From positions 124,001-188,000 of the forward strand of contig MCFH01000007.1 in assembly GCA_002104945.1 (NCBI GenBank): a stretch of DNA of 64,000 bases, given 5' to 3'. Shown here in pieces: positions 32,001-44,453 of the stretch. Position 1 is the stretch's first letter. Each line of letters opens with the position of its first letter. The notes beneath the pieces were generated by a model, which was given only the letters and a program-made list of their open reading frames with translations, was not told where the DNA came from and did not search any database. A program made the position numbers and the translations under genes. The stretch is from Piromyces finnis. Its lineage: Eukaryota > Neocallimastigomycota > Neocallimastigomycetes > Neocallimastigales > Neocallimastigaceae.

Positions 32001-33276
32001 TTAATATTTGGAATGATCCAGCCTCACTAAATTTAAATTAAATTTTATGAATAAAAGAATATTTAATGTGGCTGATGATAATATATAACAAATAGAGAAT
32101 ATTTGTATTTTTATTATAATAAGCCACATTTAATTTGTTATTTTTAAAAAAAAATAAAATTATCTTTCTTCTTTGTCTGGTTCGACACGCCGTATATACC
32201 TTACATATCCATAGAGATTTTATCCATTAGTTTTGCCCATGGATTAGGGTATATACACAAGAGGTATTGTTTGCTTCATCCAATAGAGAAATTTATAATT
32301 TCATATACCATCCCATTTGTAGTCACCTGAGACTGAGAGGGTTGATATCATTTCTAATATCTGCGGGAGGATGAGGATGCTCTAAATAGTATACAGTCCA
32401 GTTCACAAAGGAGGAACTGTTAAGGACTCGTCCCTGCTAGGCTACTCCCGTCTTAGGATATTGTGAGTGCCGACGTCGAAATTGGTATGGCAAAAGAACA
32501 CAAAGTTGTATTCTGTACATTATCATGTGAAAACACATGACAAAAATCTAAAAAAAAATCTTTCTTCTTTGATGAGCCTTTCTTTTTGATATCTTTTTTA
32601 CCCACAATCATAACAGCTTCACAATAACAAAATTACTTAATAAGGGAGAATTTAAAGTGCCACTTAAATGTCAAAAGAATTTAGTTGAAACAAAAAATAA
32701 GAATTAATACATTATTAATTTATTATTAAAAAAGAAAACATTTATAATTAAAGAGTAATTTTTGATATTAAAAAAATGTTTTCTTTTTATAAACTTTTTT
32801 TATTTATAATATATATTATAAATATTATAAATGTATATAAATGTTAATTTAAAAAGCAACAATTCATAATAGAATTATCAATCGAGATACTCAAATTATT
32901 ATTAATACTTGGATTATAACTAAATTAATTAAAAAATAACCTTGTTAAGAAAAAAAAAAAAAAAGTCATATAAAAGATAGTATTTTTACAATATAAAAAA
33001 TAAAATAGAATATTACAAATAAAACAAGATTTAAATAAGATTTTGTTATATAGTGATAAATAGAAAAGAAGAGATATGTATTAAATTCAATAAATTATAT
33101 ATACATAATATTCTTTTCAATGCAACCAATCTATTTTTTTTTTAAAAAGAAAAAAAATATATAAAATACTATTTATATTATTAATAGAATTTGATATGAA
33201 AAAAAAAAAAAAAAAAAAAAGAAATTATAATATTATTAATACTATTTTTACAAGTAAACAAGTAAATAAACAATTT
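29092..33276. other. Intergenic desert Sec7-PH gene / CNB protein gene
   Basis: AT-rich with no gene. It contains an imperfect 29-bp tandem duplication (two 24-nt copies at 30709-30732 and 30738-30761) and the GC-rich element at 32162-32571, annotated separately. Confidence 0.6.
32162..32571 (+). mobile_element. SINE-like or retroposed structured-RNA element with 14-bp flanking direct repeats
   Basis: The motif ATCTTTCTTCTTTG occurs exactly at 32162-32175 and again at 32558-32571. Between them lies about 380 bp that stands out from its surroundings: 43% G+C by hand count over 32341-32520, no long reading frame on either strand, and an A-rich 3' end (AAAAATCTAAAAAAAA). Several perfect helices can be drawn: GTATATACC (32192-32200) with GGTATATAC (32249-32257) enclosing ATCCAT/ATGGAT; CAGTTC with GAACTG (about 32399-32419); GATAT/ATATC (about 32344-32361); and TCATGTG-AAAA-CACATGA (32523-32540). 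Direct repeats plus a 3' A-tail are the hallmark of target-primed retrotransposition, so I read this as a SINE or a retroposed non-coding RNA inserted in + orientation. A GGTTCGA motif near the 5' end resembles a Pol III B box but is not in the usual position. The RNA family is not recognised. Confidence 0.6.
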
Positions 33277-36200
33277 TTATATTTTCCAACGTTCTTTTCC
33301 ATTCATTTCATCCAATTTAGTCTCATTTATATTAGGATCACAATAAATTTCTCTTAAACGATCATTGTTAAATTGGCGTTTTAATTTATTCCATTTCTTA
33401 TCCTGATTACTTTCTAGGAAGAGACAGTAAAGATCATCCTGACTAAGTTTTTCAAATTTATTATATTCAATAAAATTTTTAAATTTTATTCGAGCTTTAT
33501 TAAGAGTAATAACAGCTAATTCAATGGTTTTACTCTCTCGAAGTTTTCGTTGCTGCGCTTTTTTCTCTTCAATATTTGTTGTTTTGGAATTAAAAAGAAT
33601 TTCAGATTCAATTTTTTTTATATCTTGTTTATTTTCATTCGTGTCATAAATGGATACCTCATGCTTACTTTCCGCAGCTACTACAGTTAATTCACTATAA
33701 ATAGGGACTTTATCCTGAATAGGTTTAGAAAATTTAGAAAATAGATCAATATTTTTAATATTCAAAAATCCATGATATTCAATTATCCCTCTTTCCCCGA
33801 AATAATCTCCAGGACCATATTGCCCAACAAAGATTTTAAAAACTTTTTCTTCACCATCTCTTTCTAAAAATAATCTTCTATAAACATTACATTTTCCTCT
33901 TTTTACAATATAAAATTCTTCTAAAGGTTGTCCAAATTTTATAATGGTTTGACCAATCGGAATAGTACGATAGTTAATAATTTCCGCATAGGAATATAAA
34001 GAATCACACGAAAAATTATTAAAGAAAAAAAGTGTTTTCAAGAATTTGGTCTTTTCCTTTATATCTTGTTCTTCAATAAGTTTTTTGAATTTTTCATATT
34101 CATTCTAAATCCCATCCAAAAAAAAAATAAATACAAGAATAAATTATTACATAAAAAATTAACAAAGTATAATTAAAATATTATAAAATCATGAAATAGA
34201 TTAATGAAATGTTTTTATCAAATAATATGTATTACATATTCGATTAAAATATATTTCTTATTTTTATTTTGAGATTTTTATTTTATTATTCTCATTTTAC
34301 CTTATCAATCTCTAATATGTAAGCAGAAGTACTAGTCAATACGGAATCTAATTCATAATCATTTTCATCTTTTTCAAAATTATTAAAACTTTCTCTGTAT
34401 TTTTATGAATTATAAATTGTATGAATATTTATTAAAAAAAATATGATTATTAAATAAATTATCATAATAATTTATATAGTATTCCCATATCTACAAGTAT
34501 TTTTTTTTATTTATTTAAAATAATTAATTTTTTTTATTTTATGATTGTCTTTTAATAATAGTTTACCCTATATTTCGAATTTGAATGATTTCATTTTTGG
34601 TAGTATTATTATTAACATGACTGCCTCTACGACATAAATCCATGGCTTTATTAATTTTTCGTTCATCCCAATTGGAATCAAGAAAACTTTTACGACGTTG
34701 ATAATAACCATTGCCATAAAGTTTTGGTGCCCCTAATAATTGATTAGAATAAGTTGTTTCTACCTTAGGTGAAAGAGAATTGGAACCTTTAGGGGACAGG
34801 AGGGATTTACTAAAGATATCTTTAGTATTAACATACCGTAATACCGCTGTACCAACTAATATAAAATAATACTTTGATTCATTTTCTATTATAAATTAAG
34901 AATTATTTAATTAAAAATAGTAGATATTATGTATAATAAATTTTTTAGTTTTTTTTTTTTTTTTGAATACTCAAATGAAAAATTAAAAAAAAAATTAAAT
35001 AAAATAAGTAGAATACTTTACTGGTATAAATAGATGTATTTTTTTCATAATATTTGACTTCAGAATTATAAAGAATATTATTAATGAAATCTTTGGAATA
35101 TCCTTTAAATGATTTTAAATTACTAACAAAAATACGAATTTCAGATAATTCTTTATCTGTCCATTCGTTATTTCGATGAATTAAAAGATGAATTATATCA
35201 TAAATATATTCTGGAGATGGATTTCCCGAATAATTAGATTTAAATTTAAAACGAATATATTGTTCTTCGGAATTGACAGTACTATTTACCAAATCTCGAA
35301 TGATATCTAAGGATTGTTCCTTTAAAATTTGTATAATACTCTTTTTTCTTTCTTTTGGAGTAATTGGACTAAGAGAAGAGGTATTGTTACTATAGAAACT
35401 TGGGTTGTCCCGATTTTCATATGTTTTAATATTGATACTAATTCCATTATAACTACGAATATTACTGTTTTCATCGTTTTTATTATAATGATTATTACCT
35501 TCTCGATTCCATATAGATTCTTTACGTTTCATATACGCCTTATACTCATGAATAAAACGATCTACACTAAAATTTGATATTTGATCCATGACAGATTTAT
35601 TATCAACAAAAATATCTTTGGATAATTGTTCATCTTCTTTTCTTATCTTATTCTTTTGTACACTATAATCACGAAGATATTGAACTTTATTTTCTTGTTT
35701 TGTTTTTCGCATCAAGGTATTTATTTTTGAAGTATCATTTCTTTTTTTATAAGCAATATTTATATTTCCATCAGAATCAAAAGCGGCATTACCCATAGAG
35801 TTTAATTTATTAGATGAATCTATATAATAAAAATGAAAATAGACATTAATATTTATATTTTTTTTAATTTGTTTTTATACTTTTTTTTTCATATGTTATT
35901 CTTTCTTTTCCTTTAAATCTATATATACATATATTATTGGTGTTGTTAATATTACCATTTATATTTAAAATAGAATTAGAATAGGAATAGCTATTTTGAT
36001 TCAGTATAGATTTACTAGAAGATTTTTCTTTTTTCAAAGGAATAATAGTTCCAATTGAAGAGGAAATTTCATTTGATATTAAATTTTGATGATTTAAAGA
36101 ATTGATTGGATCCGCATGACCATTAACTTGATTAAGATAGGATTGAAGAGTTTGACTTTCTTTTCTTAACTTTTCTTCTAAATCTTTCCTTCGTTCTTCT

Positions 36201-37800
36201 TCCCATTTCATGAGAGAACTAACCTGCCTCTCTTTGATTGCTTCCTTTTCTTTTTCAGAAATATCTTTATTTTTTAATAAATTTTTTTTAAGTTGTAGAT
36301 CTCTAACAACTGGATTTAATTTTTCTTGATCCATTCCATTATTCTCATTTTGATTCTCTTGAACAAAAATATCTTTACGCCAAATAGAATAGCGTAATAA
36401 TTTTCCTCTTTCTTTTCCTTGTCCTTGAATATATTTATACTTTTTCCATTTCTCTAGTTTTTTTCCAAATTCCTTATCCTGATCGGTATATAAAAGACTA
36501 AAATTATTTTTACATATCTGAGCATTTTCAATAACACGCTCAATATCAATTTTTTTTTTAAAAGTATCATCCTGTTTATTTAATTCATTTTTATTATTAA
36601 CAAGTTTATTTTCTTTATCATTCCTTTTATTATTATTTTTGTTATAAAATTTTTATTTTTTAATTTCATAGAAATAAAAAATAAAAAAAAAAAAAAAGCA
36701 TTAATGATATATTTTTGATAAAAATATATAAATTTTAAAATATATAAATATTAAAATATAAAAAATTAACATATTCATATTGCTATTATTTTCTATTATT
36801 ATTCTATTTTAACCATTATTTATTATATTCAATAACAACAAAAAAATAAAAAAAAAATAAAATACCTTGTTTTAATGCTATTATTAGTACTATTAAGATT
36901 ATTAGGATTAACAGATTGTTGAAGATTATCAGGTAATTTAATTTTAATTTTTGGTTTTACTCTTTCTTTAGCTTTTTCAAGATTAGCTTGATTAGGAATG
37001 AGACTAGAGTCTTGTTGAAGCTGTTCAATATTTTTAATTTGAGGATCACTAAGAAATGTTTTTGCACCTTCATAAAGATTAACACCAGTAGGATGTGTTT
37101 GAATTTCTTCTTGAAGTGTGGTTTGATATTTTTTATAATCCTTCATGTAATCTCCTTTCACAGCATTTCTTTTATTACGAATGTAGTTTTGAAGAAAATC
37201 CGGAAGTTCATCTTCATATTTATCTTTTTCTTCTCCAGGAAAAACTACTTTAATTTGTTTATCCCTTGGAACAATTTTGGGTTCATTTAAGTAATGACAA
37301 TTTTCTTCATAATCTCCTTCCGGTGCCAGTGGAATATCATTATGTGGTAGTGAGGATGGCTTCTTATTATTCTTTGTTCTAGATGCTAATAAATTAAGGT
37401 AGGAAGCTCGTTGATCCTCAACAATATTTTCTGTTGACCCTGATTGGGATGAATTATGCGATCGAGGGGTAAAATCTTTATCATTGTTTTCAGATTCTAA
37501 AAAAATGGAATCATTTCCTCCGGGAATTAATTTACGAGTAAACCCATTTGGATCAACAACATAGTATGGCTCATCATTTATTAAATCTTTTTTATTGTCA
37601 TTATTATTCTTTAAATTATTAATATCCTCTTTGGTAGCAATTATATTTTCTTGATAATATTGATCCATTCGTCGCATAACATATTCATGATCTTTTAATA
37701 ACATCACCACAGTCCGTTCTTTCATTCCTGGTTGGACTTTTGTTTTATAAAGCTCCGTTGAAAATCCCGGAATATTTCTATCAAAATCATTTTCATCCAT
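33277..37800 (-). CDS. Large protein with two cyclic-nucleotide-binding-fold (CNB) domains
   Basis: Six exons on the - strand join in phase: 37800-36866, 36623-35881, 35819-35022, 34885-34567, 34394-34301 and 34104-33277, giving 1238 residues. The N-terminal half is charged and partly coiled (for example LMKWEEERRKDLEEKLRKE) with no family I recognise. A first CNB-like segment lies near residues 795-850 (KYYFILVGTAVLRYVNT). A clearer one lies near residues 980-1090, with FLKTLFFFNNFSCDSLYSYA, IIKFGQPLEEFYIVKRGKCN and GQYGPGDYFGERGII. The phosphate-binding cassette begins normally (FGE) but lacks the usual following PRAA-type arginine, so cAMP/cGMP binding is doubtful. The architecture recalls CNBD1/CNBD2-type proteins, which are linked to sperm in animals. 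A flagellar role is only an inference. Confidence 0.8.
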
Positions 37801-38184
37801 TATCGTTATTTTAATGTTTCAGTAATTAATAATGAATTAAATGTAATAAAAATGATAATTCAAAGAATAAAATGTTTTTTTTTTTTTCTATTAACTTTAT
37901 TCCTCTTTTCTTTTTAAATGATAGTTTATATAATATTAAATCATTATTATTTATGAATTGTTTTGAAAATAATAAATTTTGTAAAAATATTAATATTATT
38001 AAATATATAGATTATAATTTATATATAATTATATATTATTAATTATTATTTTTTATGACATTCTTTTTAACATATCTCTAAACTTTAGAAATATAAAATG
38101 AATTTAAAGTTATTTATATTATTATTATATATTATATTATATATATTTCCCTACATATTTATTCAAACATTTACAATAATGATT

Positions 38185-38215
<31 letters not shown>

Positions 38216-38989
38216 GAACTACTCAGTTTTTTTTATCATTCATTCAAATTATATTTTATAATAAAAAAAAAAAAAAAAAAAAAAAAACTTTGAATAATTT
38301 AAAAGTATAATGAATATATATAATAATAATAATTAAAAAATAAAAATTAATGGGAATAAAAGTATATTAATATTATTTTTTTCTATTTCATTATTTTATA
38401 TTCCTTGGAATATTTCAAACAAATAGAGATAAAAATTATAATATTAAAACATAATTTTATATATATATATATTTAAATATCTTAAGATAATAAAGAAAAA
38501 AGCTTTTGTATGTGACTTTTTTAAATAATAAAAAAAAAAGTTTTATTTAGTTATAGATTTTGCTATATCTTTTTTACCACTTTTTTTTTTTTTAATTCAA
38601 CTATAAAATAATTAGATGTAAATATAATTATGTCATATAAATTGTATATTTAAAAAAAAAAAAAAAAAAAAAAAGAACTCTTTTTCTTTTATATTTTTAG
38701 ATAAATTTTCATTTATTTTATATTTTTATTTATTATATAAAATAGATAATATATATGAAAATAAAAGAACATATTATAGTATAACTATAACTATTCTAAA
38801 TAATAATATTTATTACTATTCCTTTTTAGGGTGAATAAAAAGGTATACCACAAAGTTGAATTAGATAATATCATGAATGATTTTTATTTTTTTTTTTTTT
38901 ATTGTTTGTTTTTTGCTTATTTTTTGTTTGTTTATTTGTTTTTTCTTTTTTTTATATTTTATTTATTTTAATGAACGAAATGAAAAAAA

Positions 38990-39029
<40 letters not shown>

Positions 39030-39281
39030 GTAATTTGATGATAAACAAATACTTAATAATGAATATTATTATTAATTAAGGAATCTTAATAAATATTCTT
39101 TGAATTACCATGAAGTAGTAATTAATAATATTGGTTTTTTCTATTTTTTTTTTTTTTTTTTCTTTTTTATGTTTTTCTTTATTAATTATATATATATTAA
39201 TATTTGATGAATATATTTTCTTTTTCTTATTCTTCTATTTCTTCTTTTATATATATATATATAATATGTCTGACAAATGAA
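37801..39281. other. Intergenic region CNB protein / BET1
   Basis: Several A and T homopolymers of 18-25 nt (for example near 38190-38216, 38264-38287, 38652-38674 and 38983-39006, the last followed by AAAAG repeats). No gene found. Confidence 0.6.
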
Positions 39282-40037
39282 TTATTTCTTAATGTAGAAA
39301 TAAACAAATATTAAGACAAGGAAAATGAAAATAATTAGTATCCACATAACACTACCACTTTGAGTTTGCATCATAACACCTAATTTGTTCATGGTGGTAC
39401 CTAAAAGAGATCTTGTTGAATGCATTTCATCATCCTGTAATTACATATTCCATTAAATTTTCGTCGATGTTATTGATATGTTGAAAAATTAACATATATA
39501 TTTTTGAATATATATTAATTTTTAAATGTGATAATAATTATAAATATATATAATTGAAATTAATTTATATTCTTTAAATTTTTCATATATAATTTCATTT
39601 ATTATTATATTACCATGTCATCTAAAAATTCATTTTGTCTTTTCATTTCTTCACCAATCAATAAAGAAACCTTTTTTTAAAAAAAAAAAAAAAACATAGC
39701 ATATTATAATAAACAAACAAAGAATAATACAAATAAATATAATATATATGTAATATATAATTAATTTGAAATAATAATTTAGAAATTTATTATATTCTAT
39801 AATAAATATTTAAGTATTGTTATCTTTTTCTTCTTTCTTTATTCAGTAAAATACCTCTTTTAAAGTTTTCATTTTTTCTGATAAATTTGCAACTTGTTCA
39901 TCATTTTGTCTTTCTATTAAGTATGGGTCACTAGATGGTGTGCTTGTGTTAGTTCTAAAACCATCAAATAAAGCATCTCTATCAGAGAGGTATGGATTTC
40001 TTTGGATTGAAATAAAGATTTTTACAAATATGTGTAA

Positions 40038-40094
<57 letters not shown>

Positions 40095-40301
40095 TACAAA
40101 AAGTATTTTTATTAATTATAAAATAAAATTTAAGTATATATCCATTAACAAAGTAATATTTTGTTGATTTGATAGCATATTTATATTGAAATATTTTCAA
40201 TAAAAAGGTTATTGTCTTTTGTTTATATAATAATTTACCTAAGCAAAATAAAATAGAATAAATTATTCTATATTTAATTACCTTGGTTGTGGTCCTGCCA
40301 T
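39282..40301 (-). CDS. BET1: BET1-type ER-Golgi SNARE
   Basis: Four exons on the - strand: 40301-40282 (MAGPQP), 39999-39855, 39670-39614 and 39434-39282 (TAA), 124 residues, matching Bet1 length. The SNARE region reads VANLSEKMKTLKE, then LLIGEEMKRQNEFLDDMDDE, then MHSTRSLLGTTMNKL. The C-terminus is a single hydrophobic anchor (VMWILIIFIFLVLIFVYFYI) ending in KK. Bet1 is the Qc-SNARE that works with Sed5, Bos1 and Sec22 in fusion of ER-derived vesicles with the Golgi. All four exon junctions keep the heptad register. Exon 1 is only 20 nt. Confidence 0.93.
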
Positions 40302-43300
40302 TCTTTATTATATGTTTAAATTTATATTTATAAAATATATTGTTGATAATGAATTGAAGTAGAATACAAGATTATGTTATTAAACGAAATTATTTTAGAT
40401 TGGTATAATTTATTGTAGTACTGTATTTAAATTCTTTATACTATTGAAATCAATCTTTAAATATAAAAGACTAATAATTGTTTAATATATTGAAATTATT
40501 ATCTTTCTATAAGTTTTATTATATTATTTATTATAATAAGAATGAAAATTATATATAATATATATAATTAAATAATAAGAACCCTTTTTTTGAAGAGTAG
40601 TATTTCTATATAAAGATTGAAATAATTTTTTAAAATTTATTTTTATCTTTAATGAGTTTAAAGATTTGATATTTATATACTTGTTTATATGAAAATGTTT
40701 TAAATTTTGTTTTTTAATCTTTTACTTGTATTATTTATTTATTGATTAATTTCTTATAATGACGTTTAAGTTCGTCTATTTTATTATTTTAATTTTATAA
40801 TAAATTTTATTCATTAACTTTTTTTTTTTTTTTATTTTTAACTTTTTGAGAAAAATCAAATAAAACGTGGGAACATTTTAATTAAAAATAATAATTAAAA
40901 AATTATTATAACTTTATCATATACAATAATATTTATAAAAAATATATACTCAAATGAAAATATTAATAAAAGAATACACACACAAAAAATAAAATATATA
41001 TATACATATATATATAATAAAATCTATATTCTATATTTAATATTTATATATCTTTCAAAATTATTTTAATTCAAAAAAAAAAAAAAAAGAACCTAAAGAA
41101 AAAGTAATATAAATGCAAATAATAAATGTAATATTATATATATAGATAGATATAAGTATAAAAAATAAATAATAATATAATTAATAATGATTTTTAAAGA
41201 TGAAAAAAATACTTTGCATACAAATATACTCGATATTATGTTTAGAAAAAAAATATTTTTAAATTAATAATTGTTGTAGTATAAAATAAAATAATGAACA
41301 AAAAAAAAAAAATTGTTGGTTTGTTGGTTTGATACTAATGAAGAAATACAATAATTTAATATTCATATAAATTATATTATAATACATGCATAATATATAC
41401 TCTATAAAAATATTTTAATAACATGAATTGAAGAAATATATACATGCATTAATATACTAGATAATAAAACAAAATCAAACATCCAGTATTGATTTAATAT
41501 TTTATTCATTCAACCATTATTCTTTTATTATATTTATATATTTCAAAATAACAATAAAAAAAAACTAAATAAAAAGTTTTAAATAAACATACTTTTTTTT
41601 AAAAAAAAAAAAATATTAATCATAAAATATTTAGGCATATTAAAGTGCTGCATATATATACTCTTTCTATATACATAAATATTCTCGATAAAGACGAGTA
41701 CCTAATATTTTGATGTAAATAAATGAATAAAAAAATATTAAATATGAATTAAAATTTTTTTACATTATTTTTTCTTATATGTTTTTTATATATTGAAATT
41801 AATGAATAGTCGTAAATTAGATTTGAAGTTAATTTTAATTCATATTTAATATCTTTTTATTCATTTATAAATATCTTTTTTTTTTTTTTAATATTTTTTT
41901 CATTTCTTTATTATCTTCCAAATAAGCAATTAAATGGATAACTAGAAATTAGCTTTGATTTATTTATAATAAAGAAATTAGAATAAAAAATACTATCTCT
42001 CACATAAACATAATAATAAAATCTCAATCCTATAAAAAATCCTTAAAGCGAAAATTATGGAAGAAATGTAATTTTTATTTATTGAATTTATATAGATATA
42101 TTTAATACAAACTTATATATATACGACTCTATTAGAGGTGAAAAGAAATTATATAACTTTTTTATTCTAATTGAACCTATTAATTATTTTAACAAGTAAT
42201 CAATTATGTTTATATATGTTATTATCAAATATGTTGATCTTTTTAATTGGAAAATAAACCACTTATTAATTATTTTCTAATTATTTTCTGGTGGTACAGT
42301 TCTAAGTAATTTTTTTTTGATCATTTGAACAATAATTGGTGACATTTTTAAATTTTTTAACTTTTTCTTTTTTATATCTATAAATTAGAAAAAAAAATAG
42401 GATAACCTTGAATTATTTTCAGCTTTTAATAGTAATGCTGAACATAAACTAGGCTTTATATTTTTTATTTTAATAATAAATAAAACTATGATATAATGTT
42501 TTCCTTCTTATTTAATTTTATAATAAATAGAAATAAATAATTACTAAGCATATACTATTTTTGTACTGTGAAACAATTCATTTTTTTTTATTTATTTTTT
42601 ACTTTTATGGATTAATTAAATAAATTAATATTAAATTTCATTAATGTTAATATATTAATAATATAAAAAAAAAGAATTTAATTTAAAAAAGTTTCACTTT
42701 TATTTAATTTTTAATAATAAACAAATTAAAAGAAAGGAAAAAAAAAAGGTTCAAAAGGTTCAAAAGGTTCATACTAAAAAATAATAAATACTATTGAAAA
42801 ATAAAAAAAAAAAGTTTTTGTTTGTATTTTATTTTTAATGAAAAAAACTATTATGTTCCTTTTTCTTTTATTATTAAAGAAAATATATAATTTTTTTTTT
42901 CTATTTTATTTTTATTTCAAGGTTCAAAAAAAAAAAATAAAAAAAAATATCTTCCCTCCCATATAAAAAAGAATATTTTCTTAGTTATGGATATAACTTA
43001 AATTATATATAAGTATATATATTAATAATTAATTCATTATATTATAATAAATTTATTATAAATATACATATAATTACTTTTGTTGTATTGAAAGAAGAAA
43101 ATAAAAAAAAAAAAAAGATTCTAGACTTTACATATATATAAAAAAAACTACTGAACTTTATTTAATAATTAAAAATGATTAATAAAAAAAAAAAAAAGAC
43201 AAGAAATTATATTTGTACTCAAAAATGATTACTTTCCAATTTGAGTATAAATAAAGAATAAATTCCTTCAATTTTTTATTTTCAATTATATATATACATT

Positions 43301-44453
43301 GTTAAAAAAAAAAAAAAAAAAAAAAAACAAGTCATATAGAATAAATATTGAGTATGGGTAGTATGGTATAGTAAAAAAAAAATGAATGAAAAAGAAAATT
43401 CATAAAGTTATATTATAGTTTGTAATATATAAATTAAATATATTTTATTAATTAAATTAGAAAAGGTCAAGAAAAAGTAATTCTGAAGAAAAGGAACATT
43501 TTAATGGAAAAGGTCTTTATAAGAAAATGAAAAAAAAAAAAAAAGTAGCAATATAAAGTTGAATTATACTGAATTTAGTGGAACTTTATAAATATTCATG
43601 AGGAAGTCATTTTAAAAAAAGTTGAATTGAAAAAAAAAAAATGAAAATATAATCATTATAAAGGATAATTCGAATGGTTTAGAAACAGTTGAACTTAATG
43701 TGGTTTATAAATACTCATTAAAAAAAAAAAAAAAGAGAGGAAAAAAAGGAAATAGTTTATGTTTGTTTAATTGGTTTTTATTTAATTTAATAGGTATTAT
43801 TTTTAGGTATGAATTTATGTTTATTGTATTTAGCAGAGAATTTTTATGGAGATATTTACAAAGATCTTTTTTTTATATATGTAAAATGATGAGTGTTTTT
43901 ATTAAGTAATCATTTCTAGTCTTTTTTTTCCATCTATTTTAAACTTCATTTGATCTATTTCTCCTTAATTCTCTTATTGGGTATTAAATAGTATTATCAG
44001 TTCTTTTTCCCATTTTTAAATTGAAAAAGATTGATAAAAACTTTTAATTTTTCTTCATCATTTGTTTTCTTTTATGTAATCAATTGATTTTAATAATAAA
44101 TTAATCTAATAATTATAAATTAATCTAATTCTATTTTACACTAAGTTAATTATATTTCTATTTTATATTATATAAATACTTTTTTTTTTTTGCTTGTATC
44201 TTAAATAATTTTTAAATATTAATTTGTGTATTGATTTTTTTTTAAATATATTTTTTTTTTTATTTTTAGTCTTTTTATAATAATAAAAATACTTGAATAT
44301 ATTGCTGATCTATTTAATTGTATTGATTTATATAAAAATCTAAATAATAATTTAATAAAAATAAAAAAAAAGGGTAATAATTCAACCTTTTTTTATATAT
44401 ACTTAATTTAATTAGTAAATTCTAAATGAAATCTATTTAATGATTTTATGAGT
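40302..44453. other. Intergenic desert BET1 / sugar transporter 1
   Basis: AT-rich and gene-free. It holds the foldback at 41719-41868 and a GGTTCAAAA triplet repeat at about 42749-42771. The open frame at 43700-43909 is Lys/Phe-rich with no family features and I do not call it a gene. Confidence 0.6.
41719..41868. repeat. 38-bp near-perfect inverted repeat (foldback, about 74-nt loop)
   Basis: The arms at 41719-41756 and 41831-41868 are reverse complements with a single mismatch over 38 bp. They enclose about 74 nt and are not simple AT dinucleotide repeat. The structure could be a MITE remnant or a hairpin RNA. No flanking duplication was recognised. Confidence 0.8.

Noticed and set aside
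32176-32191. tRNA gene or tRNA-derived SINE head from the GGTTCGA motif
   Set aside because: No A box or cloverleaf can be placed upstream at the right distance; the motif is at the 5' end of the element rather than downstream of an A box.
32162-32571. Known ncRNA (RNase P, RNase MRP, SRP RNA, U1-U6, U3) or self-cleaving ribozyme in the GC-rich island
   Set aside because: I compared remembered conserved cores (P4 strands, SRP helix 8, snRNA 5' ends, hammerhead core) on both strands and found only short chance resemblances, so no family name is given.
39940-40167. Leucine-repeat ORF on the + strand
   Set aside because: An intronic (ATT)n tract, antisense to a BET1 intron and exon.
43700-43909. 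69-residue ORF
   Set aside because: Lys- and Phe-rich, no family features, begins in a poly-A run, no supporting exons.
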